The notes: generated by a model not told the origin, from the sequence alone. Counted from the first letter of the stretch, positions 1 through 23,900 are shown. The stretch: DNA of 64,000 bases from Serripes groenlandicus (GCA_031761405.1 JASEVX010000005.1:4521391-4585390); one strand, 5' to 3'. Made by a program: numbers and translations.

Positions 1-185
1 TATATGGCTATTCTGTTGCATGGGTGTGTCTGACAGTGTCTGACAGTGTCTGTGTGTAGGAAAGGGTTAATCAATAGACTTTCTAGAGGTTTACTGCATA
101 TGCTTTGAACAGTCTCTTCTATGTTGATATTATCCAAACATTTGACCCCCTGAAGGACTGTAACTGATATCATCACCATTGGTCT

Positions 186-382
186 TTAACCCTTTCCCAC
201 ATACAACTAATCTGCAGCAGACGTCTTTGAAAACATCGAGGCAAAAATTTGACTAATCACCATAAATGGGAGTTTAATTATTTAATAGAGTTAAAAACAT
301 TGTGGCAAATGGAGAAATGAGCAATTTCTCCTTTTGCCACAATATTTTCAAAAGTCGTTTGCTGAATGGATGTGGGAAATAG
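186..382 (+). mobile_element. TTAA-MITE copy, right end decayed
   Basis: Left tip TTAACCCTTTCCCACATA, left CTGCAGCAGACG and central GAGCAATTTCTCC hairpin arm are recognisable. Strand convention for this family: plus means the left end carries the short tip followed by CTGCAGCAGACGAC and the right end carries the GAGGCGTCAGAAAGCGTCT segment. Confidence 0.7.
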
Positions 383-508
383 GTTCTTCCATCTTTATGC
401 AGCAGTATTTGCTACATATTTATACATGAGTAGCAAGCAATCTAGACCAATAATAGAATGTTATAATTTGGAGCCTCATTTTGGTCTAGATTGTTCACCA
501 ATGTAGCT

Positions 509-898
509 AAAACCCTTTCCCACATACAGCATATCTGCAGTGGATGACTTTAATAGGATCTCGGCAAAAGATATGAAAAATCTCTGTAAATGTTAGTATG
601 AAAAAGATATGAAAAATCACTGTAAATGTAAGTAAAATCTCTGTAAATGTAAGTATGAACAAGATATGAAAAATCTCTGTAAATGTAAGTATGAAAAAGA
701 TATGAAAAATCTCTGTAAATGTAAGTATGAAAAAGATTTGAAAAATCTCTGTAAATGTAAGAATGAAAAAGATATGAAAGATCTCTGTAAATGTAAGTAT
801 GATTAGTGAATGACGTCATTATGAGCAATTTCTCTCTTTGCAAAAATGTTTTCAACAATCAACTAGGGCAGATGTGTCTGCAAGTGAAAAAGGGTTAA
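509..898 (+). mobile_element. TTAA-MITE copy expanded by an internal minisatellite
   Basis: Tips AACCCTTTCCCACATACA and AAAGGGTTAA bound a copy whose AAAAATCTCTGTAAATG-type interior has expanded into a 36-bp array, enlarging it to about 390 bp. Confidence 0.75.
570..800. repeat. 36-bp minisatellite inside a TTAA-MITE
   Basis: Unit GATATGAAAAATCTCTGTAA plus AATGTAAGTATGAAAAA-type sequence, about six copies with small variants. The unit itself is TTAA-MITE interior sequence. A minus-strand open frame across it encodes a 12-residue repeat and is not a gene. Confidence 0.85.
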
Positions 899-998
899 AA
901 GATTTGCATTCTGGCAAACACAAATGTCGTTTTAAGTTGTGAGTTGCAGGATAAGGGTTACGAAATAAGTAAAATCTGTATGAATTTTTCTTTTCAAG

Positions 999-11971
<10,973 letters not shown>

Positions 11972-12151
11972 TGGTCTATCTCATACACCCATAGTTTAGT
12001 AAACTGATCTAAAAGCATAATGAGAAAAATATTGTATGGCTAAAGATGCAGGCGTTGTTTAATACCTCATAAACCGATAGTCCATGTTATTTAACCCATT
12101 CCCACATACAACAAATCTCCAACAGAAGACTGACTATCAATGGAAGTTTAA

Positions 12152-12381
12152 TTAACCCTTTCCCTCATATAGACACTTTCTGACTCCTCTGCAGCAGACA
12201 GCTTTTTGAAAACATAGTGACAAAAGAAGAAATTGCTAAAAACGAGCAATTTCTCCTTTTGACACAATGTTTTCCACTTTTAGTCATAGGTTATCCATTC
12301 AATTATAGAGATTTTCCATTATTTGACAAAATAGGTTCAAAGTCGTCTGCTGCAGAATTGTTGTATGAGGGAAAGGGTTAA
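12152..12381 (-). mobile_element. TTAA-MITE copy, full length (230 bp)
   Basis: TTAACCCTTTCCCTCATATA to GAGGGAAAGGGTTAA, inserted in the 91-bp ABCC 3'-end array, so it postdates that array. Confidence 0.92.
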
Positions 12382-12557
12382 TACATCATAAACCGATAGT
12401 TTAGTAAACTGATCTTAAAGCATAATGAGAAAAATATAGTATGGCTAAAGATGCAGGCCTTATTTAATGGTCTACATCATACACCCATAGTTTAGTAAAC
12501 TGATCTAAAAGCAAAATGAGAAAAATATTGTATGGCTAAAGATGCAGGCCTTGTTTA

Positions 12558-12997
12558 CATGCTTACCAACCTTTGCTCATCCTCAAGGGGGAGTTTCATG
12601 TTCTCAAAGTGGGAGATTGGGGTTTGAATTGGATCCAAGAAAATAAAAATATTAACAACATTTTAATTTAAAGACATACTTTTGAATGAAAAACGCGGGT
12701 ACCAATGGAATAAAGACACAGGGAGAAGAAAAATACGTACATGTAATCATGCAGTTGAGCTACACATATTGTTTTGAACTTGTTGAAAGAAAAGGCCTTC
12801 AGTGACAAAAGTTTAAGAAGTTGATGTTAGAAAATGATTGTAGTAATTTTCAGTACATGTATCCTCATGATTTAAAAAAAAAAAAAAAAAAATATTTTTT
12901 CGAAAATCGTGAGTTTCTCCCTCACGATCGTGGGGGGTGGGGATACGCCCTTCAAATCGTGAGACTCACAATTGAATCTGGAGGGTTGGTAAGCATG
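12558..12997. mobile_element. 440-bp TIR insertion inside the 91-bp array
   Basis: Ends are perfect inverted repeats over 14 bases, CATGCTTACCAACC at 12558 and GGTTGGTAAGCATG ending 12997. The flanks TGTTTA (12552-12557 and 12998-13003) look like a target duplication, and removing one copy restores the 91-bp repeat unit. The interior holds a 19-base A run followed by a short inverted repeat around CGTGAG. No coding potential was seen. Superfamily not assigned. Confidence 0.7.
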
Positions 12998-13075
12998 TGT
13001 TTAATGGTCGACTTCATAAACCGATAGTTTAGTAAACTGATCTAAAAGCATAATGAGAGAAATATATTGTAACTA

Positions 13076-13467
13076 TGTACTGTTCAAGACAATGTTGGAA
13101 AAACGAGTTTTTGGCGATTTTCTTTTTCCCCTCAATATTTTTAAGAATTTTTCTGCTGCAAAGGTGTCAAAAGATATCTTTATGTATGATTTTTGTAACT
13201 GTCAGGATATTGTAACCTTGGAAATAGCATTATATTAAAGTACTTAAAAGGTAGACATTATCCATGTTATTGCATCCGCTTTGCGGTGGCCTTGTTATTT
13301 TCTTTGTTCAGTGGCAGGGTCTCCTTAAGCAAGATTCAAGACATTACATTACTGTTTGTTTCATATTAAATATCAAAGTAAAATTATGATCAAAAACATG
13401 TAAGGTTGTAAATTGACCAGCATTAAAGTGTTGTTTTCTAGAGTTGATATCAATGAAAATCTGTCTG
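13076..13467. other. Intergenic DNA, degenerate repeats
   Basis: Between ABCC and the CYP39A1-like gene. Apart from a MITE-like TTCTGCTGCAAAGGTGTCA stretch near 13150, no gene or element with defined ends is visible. Confidence 0.5.
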
Positions 13468-13675
13468 TTAACCCTTTCCAACATACAACAAATCTGCAGC
13501 AGACGACTTTGAAAACATACCCGAAAACTCCTTTTAAATATGAAAGTACAATAACTGAATAGAGTCGAAAACATGGTGCCAAAAGTTTTGAGCAATTTCT
13601 TCTTTTGTTGCCATGTTTTCAAAAAGTCGTCTGCTGCAGAGGCGTCAGAAACGTCTATATGAGGGAAAGGGTTGA
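13468..13675 (+). mobile_element. TTAA-MITE copy
   Basis: TTAACCCTTTCCAACATACA to GAGGGAAAGGGTTGA; right TTAA mutated. Confidence 0.85.
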
Positions 13676-14074
13676 TAATTATGTATCTATTCCAGGTATT
13701 AGTAATCGGATACTAAACTAATTGTTGCTTTTCATATAATATACAGTAATGTTTTTTATAGTAATTTTTGTACGTTTTCTCATCACATTTTTTGTGACAT
13801 AATTGTCGTCATTTATTATCTTATCTGAGCTAATTTCTAGTCGCATTGTATGCTGTGTGTCTGTGTTTCATTTTGGCTTTATTAAGGCAGTGGAGCATAA
13901 TAACCCACATGTAATATACATGTGAACCCATCTTGTTATATACCGGTAGCACCATTATTTTTGGATGATTTATATATTTACTGTATTGTTTGGTTGATCT
14001 GTCATTCTGTTTGCTTCAATGTAAATCTTAAAGCCAATTTTGCTGTCTTGTTTTATAGATATTTTCAAATACCT

Positions 14075-14243
14075 TTAAGCCTTTCCCACATACAGATGCT
14101 TTCCGACACCTCTGCAGCAGACAACTTTTGAAAACATTCTGACAAAAGTAGAAATTGCTCAAAATGAGCAATTTCTTCTTTTGCCACAATGTTTTCAACT
14201 CTTTTTTAGCTTTTGCAGATTTGTTGTATGTGGGAAAGATTAA
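14075..14243 (-). mobile_element. TTAA-MITE copy, internally shortened
   Basis: TTAAGCCTTTCCCACATACA to GTGGGAAAGATTAA, hairpin AAATTGCTCAAAATGAGCAA intact; the segment between hairpin and right arm is deleted. Confidence 0.8.
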
Positions 14244-14490
14244 TATGCAGCTTAGTTCTCCATATTACTTGGAACAAGCCTTCATTGGTTTGCTTGTATA
14301 TTTGTATATTTGACCTGTTGACTGGTCATCTACTTCTTTATAATTGGATGTCATATTTCATTGAAAGTTGACTGAAGTTATCCCTGCAATATAAAATTAT
14401 TCTTTTGTTAGCTTGTTCAAAAATTAATGATATTGTATAGAAAAACATACACATATAGCGCTTTCATGGTTATTATATAAATCCATATTC

Positions 14491-14720
14491 TTAACCCTTT
14501 CCCTCATATAGACGCTTTCTGACGCCTCTGCAGCAGACAGCTTTTTGAAAACATAGCGACAAAAGAAGAAATTGCACAAAACGTGCAATTCCTCCTTTTG
14601 CCACAATGTTTTCCACTTTTAGTCATAGGTTCTCCATTCAAATATAGAGATTTTCTATCTTTTGACAAAATATGTTCAAAGTCGTCTGCTGCAGATTTGC
14701 TATATGAGAGAAAGGGTTAA
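14491..14720 (-). mobile_element. TTAA-MITE copy, full length (230 bp)
   Basis: TTAACCCTTTCCCTCATATA to GAGAGAAAGGGTTAA. Confidence 0.92.
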
Positions 14721-14734
14721 GTGACAGTGGTATG

Positions 14735-14900
14735 TAGGTTAGATTTTCTGCCTTGTGAGCAGGAGACCCGAGTTCAAACCTGAGTCTGTTCTAACCAAAT
14801 ACTGTACAAATGGTTGTAGTGGCTTCCGTCCTTAGTGCTCATAATTGTGTGGATACCATAACGACTGACCCACATGTGCTAGGGTAATACTGGTAATTTA
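14735..14900 (+). mobile_element. Degenerate tRNA-derived SINE
   Basis: Head with GAGTTCAAACC (box B-like) near 14771 and a body with CTAACCAAATACTGTACAAA; tail lost. Confidence 0.55.
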
Positions 14901-14935
14901 CCCAGTTGTCACAGTCATACGACTGACCCACAGTT

Positions 14936-15076
14936 TTAGTTTTAAAATCGAGTTGAAAAGCTGTTGCAAAATGACAAATTGCTCATCATGAGAATTTTCT
15001 ACTTTTGCCACAATGTTTTAAAAAACCGTCTACTTCATAGGCGTCGGAAAGCCTCTGTTTGTGGGAAAGGGGTAAA
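14936..15076 (+). mobile_element. TTAA-MITE fragment
   Basis: AATCGAGTTGAAAAGCTG through a hairpin remnant to GTGGGAAAGGGGTAAA. Confidence 0.65.
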
Positions 15077-15117
15077 ATCAACTTTGAAAATGTGATAAAA
15101 CAAGCAAATTCAGAGAA

Positions 15118-15350
15118 TTATGGTCCCCCGCTTTGGGGGTCTTATTGGTCAGGGTCAAGGTCACAAGGTCAAAATTGGTATTGATGGAAAGGGGTTGTCA
15201 CAAGGAATACACATGTGAAATATGAAAGCAGTACCTATTACGGTTCAGAAGTTATGACCAAGGTTAAAGTTTTTGTGACAGCGTGACGGAGGGACTGACG
15301 AATGAGATTTAATGTCCCCGACGTTTTACTTCGTAAAGGGACAAAAAAAT
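15118..15350 (+). repeat. Dispersed repeat of unknown type
   Basis: GGTCCCCCGCTTTGGGGGTC hairpin head, AAGGTCACAAGGTCAAAATT, ending near GTCCCCGACGTTTTACTTCG with small terminal symmetry (CCCCGACG/CTTTGGGG-type). Confidence 0.45.
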
Positions 15351-15672
15351 CTGGAACATTTCTGTAGATGAAAGTTAAATATCAGAATAGAGAAGAGAAC
15401 ACTGGAACACTGGAACACTGGAACACTGGGGAGATAAAAAAAATTGCTCATCATGAGCAATTGCTCCTTTTGCTACAATTGTTCGGATAGAGCTAAAGCA
15501 TACATGTAGAAAAAATGTTTTGTTAATGGTAACTATTTAACATATTTGAATTATCAAGAGTTTATAGGTGTTTTATAAATATATTTGTTTTTATATACAG
15601 AGAATATAGTATTGTTGTACTTTCTACCTTGAGTTTGTTGTTATTGATGTCCATGCATCCAGTTCATGCCCT

Positions 15673-15902
15673 TTAACACTTTCCCTAATACGACAATTCT
15701 GCAGCAGACGACTTTGAACATATTTTTTCAAAAAATAGAAAATCTCTATAATTGAATGGATAACCTATCACTAAAAATGGAAAACATTGTGGCAAAAGTA
15801 GAAATTGCTTGTTTTGAGCAATTTCTTCTTTTGTCACTATGTTTTCAAAAAGCTGTCTGCTGCAGAGACGTCAGAAAGCGTCTATATGAGGGGAAGGGTT
15901 AA
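15673..15902 (+). mobile_element. TTAA-MITE copy, full length (230 bp)
   Basis: TTAACACTTTCCCTAATACG to GGGGAAGGGTTAA. Confidence 0.92.
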
Positions 15903-16175
15903 CAGACAGTGACCATTTCACTGTTCACATAATACAATATTATAACCCTTTCCAGTAAACAACAACTCTGCATTAGCCTACTTAGAAAATATATAGGCCA
16001 AAGAATGAATTAACTATAAATTAAAGCATAATTATTGAATAGATTTTAACAAATTGTCGCAAAATGAGAGTAGTAAATACTGCTTCAGACAGAATGATGC
16101 TAATATTCAGTATATACCAGCAATAGTTTAATACACGGCATAACAAGTATATTATTGTTGATATTCATAATACAT

Positions 16176-16456
16176 CAGTGTTTAACGCCGTTTTTAACAA
16201 TTTCTCAGTTATATCACGGCGGCCAGTTCACCTACTCATGCATTTCCTGGTTTTCTCACACCAGTACTCCACACAAAAACCTTCCCAAGCAACTGGCTGC
16301 TTTTCCACATAGACTTAGCCCAGTTGTGGAAGACGAATGACGCATGTCTAATTGACTTTTATCAATCGTCGGAAAGAAAGTTGGCGGAGCCGGGATTTGA
16401 ACTCGCAACCCCTGGATTGACAGCCTGCGTCACTACCGACTGAGCTACCGGGGCTC
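16176..16456 (-). mobile_element. tRNA-derived SINE (family 2)
   Basis: Read on the minus strand: head GAGCCCCGGTAGCTCAGTCG (box A region), box B region GCGAGTTCAAATCCCGGC, then a body AAGTTGGCCGCCGTG-type and 3' end GGCGTTAAAC. Other copies: 37629-37923 (plus), the MULE-split copy at 32575 and several 3' fragments. Confidence 0.85.
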
Positions 16457-16802
16457 ACATCAGGAATAGTATAAAACACTGCATAACAAGTATAATACAT
16501 GTATTGTCAATATTTATTACATTTTGATATTCATAATACATGTACATAAGAAACAGTATAAAACACTGCATAACAAGTATAGTATTGTTGATATATATTA
16601 CATTTTAATATTCCTAATCCACTGCATAACAAGGAGAATATTGTCAATATTTATTTGTAATACACTTCATGAAATAAAAACCAAATTAAATGCATAGAAA
16701 GATCCAACAAGAAAAGAAACGAGGTTACTCGGTTCACAAATTGCAAGTCTCGGAATGAATTATATCTTCGCTCATTCAACAAATATTCAATAAAAGTAAG
16801 GT

Positions 16803-17022
16803 TTAACCCTTTCCCCCATACGACAATTCTGCAGCAGACGACTTTGAACATATTTTGTCAAAACATAGAAAATCTCTATAATTGAATGGATAACCTATGA
16901 CTAAAAGTGGAAAACATTGTGTCAAAAGGAGAAATTGCTCGTTCTGAGCAATTTCTTCTTTTGTCACTATGTTTTTTAAAAGTCGTCTGCTGCAAAGGCG
17001 TCTATATGAGGGAAAGAGTTAA
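16803..17022 (+). mobile_element. TTAA-MITE copy
   Basis: TTAACCCTTTCCCCCATACG to GAGGGAAAGAGTTAA with a small deletion in the right arm. Confidence 0.88.
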
Positions 17023-17289
17023 TTTAATGTGCATGTGTCTGGCTTATGTTATAACTTTAATTTGTAGGTTATATATGAAAGGTTGTGAGATTTACCATAT
17101 TTTTGACTAGATATTTTCGAAGTTATCAAAATGCATTAAATTTTGCATGTGGGAAAGAGCTCAGCGTAATTCCATTTGAATCTCCTTGAGTAACGATGTC
17201 ATATAGGACGATGAAAACATTATCCAAGGAGTTCCAAATTTACCAACTTGGTACCCGTCAGTACTCTGTCATCCTATATCATAATACGA

Positions 17290-17519
17290 TATACCCTTGC
17301 CCTCATACAACAGTTATGCAGCAGACAACTTTGAACATATTTTGTCAAAAAATTGAAAATCTCTATAATTGAATAGGTAACCTATGACTAAAAGTGGAAA
17401 ACATTGTGGCAAAATGAGAAATTGCTCGTTTTGAGCAATTTCTTCTTTTGTCACTATGTTTTCAAAAAGCTGTATACTGCAGAGGTGTTAGAAAGCATCT
17501 ATATGAGGGAAAGGGTTAA
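17290..17519 (+). mobile_element. TTAA-MITE copy
   Basis: TATACCCTTGCCCTCATACA to GAGGGAAAGGGTTAA; left TTAA mutated to TATA; shares the right TTAA with the next copy. Confidence 0.88.
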
Positions 17520-17707
17520 CCCTGTCTACCTACGCAAAATTATGGAATCTGTATAAAGGAAGTATAACTTTTGATTTGGGTAGTAAAAAAAGTTGTAGCA
17601 AAAGGAGAAATTGCTCATCATGAGCAATTTCTTCTTTTGTCACAAAGTTTTCTCGCGTTGTTTGCTTAAGTTGTGTCGAAGTGTATCTGCATGTGGAAAA
17701 GGGTAAA
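17516..17707 (+). mobile_element. TTAA-MITE copy, degenerate, chained
   Basis: TTAACCCTGTCTACC start, hairpin AAATTGCTCATCATGAGCAA, end GTGGAAAAGGGTAAAA. It lies 122 bases past the CYP39A1 stop, probably in or just beyond its 3' UTR. Confidence 0.75.
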
Positions 17708-17829
17708 AGGTGGTAACAATGCCCTGACTTAACACAACACAAGAATCATGAATGATGGAACTAACTGATGATTGAGATGATAATGATTAATAATTGCTGC
17801 CTATCATTATATCAAATTGCCAGTCACAG

Positions 17830-17922
17830 TCATCTGGCTGGTGTCCCACTTTCATCTCTGTGTTGAAATGTTACCAGGAAAGGTGTCAGTGGTTGCTGGG
17901 TACCAACAACATGAGATAGATC
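17830..17922 (-). CDS. CYP39A1: CYP39A1-like terminal exon
   Basis: Acceptor TATTCGCAG, then DLSHVVGTQQPLTPFLVTFQ and HRDESGTPAR, stop TGA at 17832-17830. Phase 0 matches the previous donor, and HVVGTQQP corresponds to the HLVGVPQP of CYP39A1 C-termini. Too short to stand out as an open frame. Confidence 0.88.
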   Translation of the reverse strand, partial: DLSHVVGTQQPLTPFLVTFQHRDESGTPAR

Positions 17923-20900
17923 CTGCGAATAGAAACAATGGTATAATTAGTTTTTCAATGTTTTAAATTGTTGGGGTTCAAAAGTCTTGGTTTGCATTTA
18001 TTGAAAGAATTTTGGAGTGCCAAATTTGATCTGGTTCTTTGATCTTTATACTTCATGTTAATCCTTTCCCGTAAATATACGCTTTGTAACGCCTTTGCAG
18101 CAGACGACTTGAAAACGTAGCAAAAGGTGAAATTGCTCATGATGAGCTCATGATGAGCAATTTCACATGTCACCACAATGTTTTCAACTTAATTTGATAA
18201 ACTTAAAAAAAATTTACAGAGAATTTCTATACATTTGCCAAGATGATTTCAATGTCGTCTGCTGCAGAATTAATGTGTGTGGGAAAGGGTTAACAAGTTG
18301 AGATATGTGTTCTCATGGAGACTGTTTGGACCAGGAATCAAAGCACTATAGCTCATTTAGGAACAACACGGGCTGATGATCCAAGAGTTTTCAGTTTAAC
18401 CCTTCCCTTATATAGACACTTTCTGATGCCTCTGCAGCGACAGCTTTTTGAAAACATAGTGACAAAAGAAGAAATTGCTCAAAAACGAGCAATTTCTCCT
18501 TTTGCCACAATGTTTTCCACTTTTAGTCATAGGTTATCCATTCAATTATAGAGATTTCCAATCTTTTGACAAAAAATATGTTCAAAGTCGTCTGCTTCAG
18601 AATTGTCGTATGAGGGAAAGAGTTAAATCCTGGCTTGGCCCATATTCTTTTTGATGAATGACAATAGTAATTGATAAAAGCCTCGTTTGTCTTACACTCT
18701 ATGGCTTTAACCCTTTCCCTCATACGACAATTCTGCAGCAGACGACTTTAACCATATTTTGTCAAAAAATAGAAAATCTCTATAATTGAATGGATAACCT
18801 ATGACTAAAAGTGGAAAACATTGTGGCAAAAGGAGAAATTGCTCGTTTTGAACAATTTCTTCTTTTGTCAGTATGTTTTCAAAATGCCGTCTGCTGCAGA
18901 GGCGTCAGAAAGCGTCTATATGAGGGAAAGGGATAAAGGTGGCAAGATAGCCAATCGGTTACTCGGAGGAATGTTGTGTAGAGTACTGGTGAGCAAGAAA
19001 TGGGGACCACTTGGGTAGTTGAAGTGGCCACCATGATATAGGTGTAAAACTCTTGAAATGGTGTTAAACTCCAGTCAATCAAGCACACATCCTAAGTCTT
19101 TAGGATTGTAACAATGATTCAGGCGATTTGTTCAAGCTTAGGCTGGATGAAGCAATATTCTTAAACCCTTTTCTCACATACAACAAATCTGCATCAAAGA
19201 ACTTTGAAAATATTTAATTCAAATTTTTTAGGTGAAAGTATAATTATAGAATAGAGTTTAGAAGACTGTCGGTAAAAGACATCATGAGATTCCTCTTTAC
19301 CACACTGTTTTAAAAACTTGATCTGATGTAGATGCATCAGCATGTGGGGAAGTGTTAACCCTTTCCCTCATACGACAATTCTGCAGCAGACGACTTTGAA
19401 TATATTTTGTCAAAAAATAGAAAATCTCTATAATTGAATGGATAACCTATGACTAAAAGAGGAAAACATTGTGTCAAAAGGAGAAATTGCTCTTTTTTTC
19501 TTCTTTTCTCACTATGTTTTCAAAAAGCCGTCTGCTGCAGATGCGTCAGAAAGCGTCTATATGAGGAAAATGGTTAAAGTTCATTCCCATCAAATGTCAT
19601 CTTGATTGATTGACAAATAAAATTGACTTACAGCATCAGGAATAGGACTGTGTACTGTAGATTTAAATTTGAGTAGAAATAGGGCAACAAACAGTTCTAT
19701 CTCCATTAACGCAAACCATCTGAAATGAAAATATAAGCATGATTGATATAAACGCTTTACCACATTAAAAGAAAATCTGCAACAGACAACTTTGAAAATA
19801 TCTTGTAAAAGTGCAGACCATGATGGTCCTATATCGCTCACCTGATTTAATAGAAATGAGTTTTTAATGATCTTACTATATACATACAAGGAAAGCATGC
19901 AACGCCATTTGGTGGTCAAGTTCATCAACGGATCCTATTAATTTCAACAATCTTGGTAAGGGGTCATCCAAGGAACCTTTGATCCATATCATTCCCTAAT
20001 CTGGCCAGTGATTTTGTACAAGAAGATTTTTTAAGTTTCACTATAATCACATATATATAATAAAACAAGCTCCGCCCCCTGTTGGCCATATTTTTCAATG
20101 GATCACATTTCTTTGACTAATCTTGGTAGAGGGTCACCCAAGGAACATTTGCGCCAAATTATCTTTAAATCGGGCCAGTACTTTTGGACAAGAAGATTTT
20201 TAAAGTTTTTACAATACACATATAAGGAAAACAAGCTTCGCCCCCCCTGATGGCCATGTTTTTCAATGGATAGGAAGATTTTTCGTAGAGGGTCCCCCAA
20301 GGAACATTTGTGCCAAATTATTTTTAAATCAGACCAGTACTTATGGACAAGAAGATTTTTAAAACTTTGGCAATTTTCCCCTTTTCTGATGCCGCAGCAT
20401 CCAAAGTTCTACATGGAATTTAATTGTTTGAACGTCTTTGAAAGAGGTCCACCCAAGGAACATTCCTGTGAAATTATTTTATAAGCAGCCCATTGGTTAA
20501 GGAGGAGAAGACGGACGTGGATGAAAAGCGATCACAAAAGCTGAGGACCTGGTGAGCTGAAAACACGAAAAATCTCTATAAATTAAAATGAGAATTTGCA
20601 AAACCCATAACATGATATGTCATAGATTGGACTTTTCCATAATGAAAACATCATAAATTTTAGTAGAATATTTGTCCATTAAACTGATAATTTTAAGAAA
20701 TCAAAGCTTTACTAAATGACTGACATACTATAAATGTTAAAATTTTCCCAAAAACATAAAATCTGAAAAAATGAATATGCACTGATAAAATATGAGTCGA
20801 AATCATTTTGGGAATTTGTTTCTGTGACAGAAGTCTAAATATTTAGTTCTGCATGGTGATATATAGCGGATGTGTGGTCAGTGGTGTCTTCAAGTTTTGT

Positions 20901-23900
20901 TTGAGAAAATAAATAATGCCATAGTGTAATGTTCTAAAAATAAGTTGATCTATATATATATATATATCAATAAATCACTTTTTCAGCTTATAGGTACGTC
21001 AACTGTGCCATATTTTTAACCCTTTCCCTCATATGGATGAATTCTGCAGCAGACAGCTTTTTGAAAACATGTCAACAAAAGAAGAGCAATATCTCCTTTT
21101 GTTGACATGTTTTCAACTCTATTTCAATTATTGTACGTTCATTTAAAGGGATTTTCCAATTTTCAGGTATGTTTTCGAAGTCGCCTGCTGCAGATTTGTT
21201 GTATGTGGGAAAGGGTTAAAGAACACCATGCTTCTTTTAATAGGGGTATTTTTTTGTTGTGCAAGATAAAGACTCTCACCTTCCTGGACATCGATACCGA
21301 CCACCCCCAAAGCCGATAAAACCGTCCAATGTCGTTCCTCTTTCTTCCCATCGTTCTGGCAAGTAGACATCAGGATTTTCAAAAACATTTTCATCCCTGT
21401 TTGTCCAGTAGGGTGATATCATTAACATACTGTCTTTTTCTATTGTGTAATCCTACAGTAGAAAGATGTAAACAGTGTTATTGATGTCATGTTCTATCTG
21501 ATTTCCCTTATCACATGACTCTCCAAAACATTTCAAGGTAAGCCATTTCTCCTTTCCCACTACAGAATGATCTCAAAAGTAGTGTGCTGCAGCTGTATCA
21601 GTTGTCTGCTGCAGCTGTATCAGTTGTGTGCTGCAGCTGTATCAGTTGTCTGCTGCAGCTGTATCAGTTGTGTGCTGCAGCTGTATCAGTTGTCTGCTGC
21701 AGCTGTATCAGTTGTCTGCTGCAGCTGTATCAGTTGTGTGCTGCAGCTGTATCAGTTGTCTGCTGCAGCTGTATCAGTTGCTTTAATAACCCTTTCCCTC
21801 ATACGACTGGCGGACAAGTCTGCAGCAGACGCCTTTGAACATATTTTGACAAAAAATAGAAAATCTCTATAATTGAACTAAAAGTGGAAAACATTGTGGC
21901 AAAAGGAGAAATTGCTCTTCAATTTTTTCTTTTGTCACTGCTTTCAAAAAGCCATCTGCTGCAGAGGCGTCAGAAAGCCGCTTTATGAGGGAAAGAGACA
22001 ACATATTTCAACATGCATTTTGACGTAACTGCAGGAGACCAATATAGAAAACATTGTGCTACATTTCATTTTCCACAATGTTTTTATCTCCGTTCAATAA
22101 ACAGCCCCTGTTGTACAGGAGGTTGGGTTTGATCACAAGCTGGATCATACCAAAGACTTTAAAAATGGAAGTAATGACTTTGTGTTCTAGATTGTTGAGT
22201 AATAGCATTACATTACTGACTAGCTGTTGTCAGGATAAATGGATCAGCAGTACTGGTTAGCTTACCAAGAAAACAACATGATATAACTGAAACCTTGTTG
22301 AACGTGGTGAAAAAAACACAAAAACAAGATCTTTTTAGAAATTACAATCATTAACAAAAATTGTCCATATTTAGGTCATATGTTGTAGATTTGTAGTATG
22401 TGGGTAAGGTATAAATAAAATAATTTATAATTATAACCTACCTCAATTTGAAAGTCTCTGGTAACTCTGCGAGTAAGAACGCCAACTGACTGCAGCCTTA
22501 TTGCCTCCATTACGCAATATTTTAAATATGGTAAACGCTTTAGATCTTCTCGCGTTATATTGATCATGCTTGTAGAATCTGGTAGGAGAAAAAAAAAAAT
22601 TGAGCTATGCAATATGAATGACCTCAAGGAATTTGTACACAACTTAATGTTTTCACATACACCAATGCAGACTATACTTTGAAAGTATCTAGGCAAAATT
22701 ATGAAAATCACAATCTCAATTTGTTCAAAAGTCATCTGCTGCAAATGTATGAAATTGCATCTGCAAGAGTCCCAGAAATGTTTTGGTAATAGCAGTGATT
22801 ACACGAAGATTGGGAAAGTGTACATTAAGTCCTTATTTCTTAAAAGCTTCCAACATGCCGATGCAGTTTGACATATCTGCACTGTACGTAATGGAAGACT
22901 TCTGAAATCTATGGCAAAAAAAAAATTGGTCATTAAGAGCAATTTCTGCTTTTGCCATAATGTTTTCAATAATTATATTTGCACCTAGATTTTTTTTAAA
23001 CCATTTGTTGCCGATTTGTTGTATATGGAAAATCTCTATTTGTAACTGACCATATAATTGTTGAATAGCCTCAGTTAAAATACTTATGGTGGCAAATAGT
23101 GAAACTTTCTCCACTTTCCATAATGTTTTAAAAGTCTTTTGCTGCAGAGGTGTCAACATTTTGTTTGCATGTGGGAAGCATTAAACCTCAAAGAAGAGGT
23201 GATAAAATTATGAAAAAAATAATTACTTTGAACTTGATCTTCAAACACCTCATCCAGTTCTTTCCGTAATTTCTCCTCGATGTGTTTATTTCCAAGTATG
23301 TGGGAAAGAGTCCAGAAAGTAAACTGTAAATATAAACATCAGCTAATCAGCAAGTGTGTTTCTTTGTGAATTTAGAATAAGACGAATGATATTTAGCTTA
23401 GTTTGGGAACATAGACCCAAATTCAACCTTAAACTGTCTATCTATTGAGTTTTGTAACAGAGTGACATATCTTCATGTAACTTAAATTACAGAACAGAAT
23501 TTTGACTTTCGAACCCTTTCCTACATATATAAAACCTGCAGAAGACAACTTTGAAAACTTGTTGGCAAATTTATGGAAAATCTCTATGAATAAAAATGTA
23601 ACTAATGAGTTGAGTTGATAACATTGATGCAAAAGGAAAATTGATTGTCATAATCAATTTCTCTATTTGCCACAATATTTTTAAAAGTTGTCTGCTGCAA
23701 ATGCATCAGAATGTGTCTGCAGATGGAAAAGGGTTCAATATAAGCTGTTTATTGTGGAGATTGTTCACATTGTCAAACCTAACCGACTTTTTCTATAACA
23801 GAGATCTTGACTCTAGTTTTCTCTCTCACCTATCAAATCAGTTAAAACTTACTGAAGTAAAATGGAGTCAAAGATTCAGGGTGATGCTGCATGTTTACTT

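Noticed and set aside
550..858. Minus-strand frame with a 12-residue tyrosine-rich repeat
   Set aside because: Produced by the 36-bp minisatellite (a multiple of three) inside a MITE.
18821..18936. Recurring open frame of about 35 residues (AAEASESVYMRERVK-type) in many MITE copies
   Set aside because: The frame is simply the MITE hairpin and right arm read through; it appears wherever a young copy is intact, is broken in older copies and has no conserved start, so it is not treated as a gene.
19590..19631. Read-through end of the CYP39A1 exon (VSQFYLSINQDDI, stop) as the true C-terminus
   Set aside because: GTAAGT follows the exon and an in-phase last exon with the CYP39-type HVVGTQQP motif exists at 17922-17830. 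A minor read-through isoform remains possible.
21567..21872. Cysteine-rich repeat frames over the 22-bp array
   Set aside because: Overlapping frames give the same cysteine-rich repeat (CCSCIS/AAAVSV/LQLYQL); an artefact of the tandem repeat.
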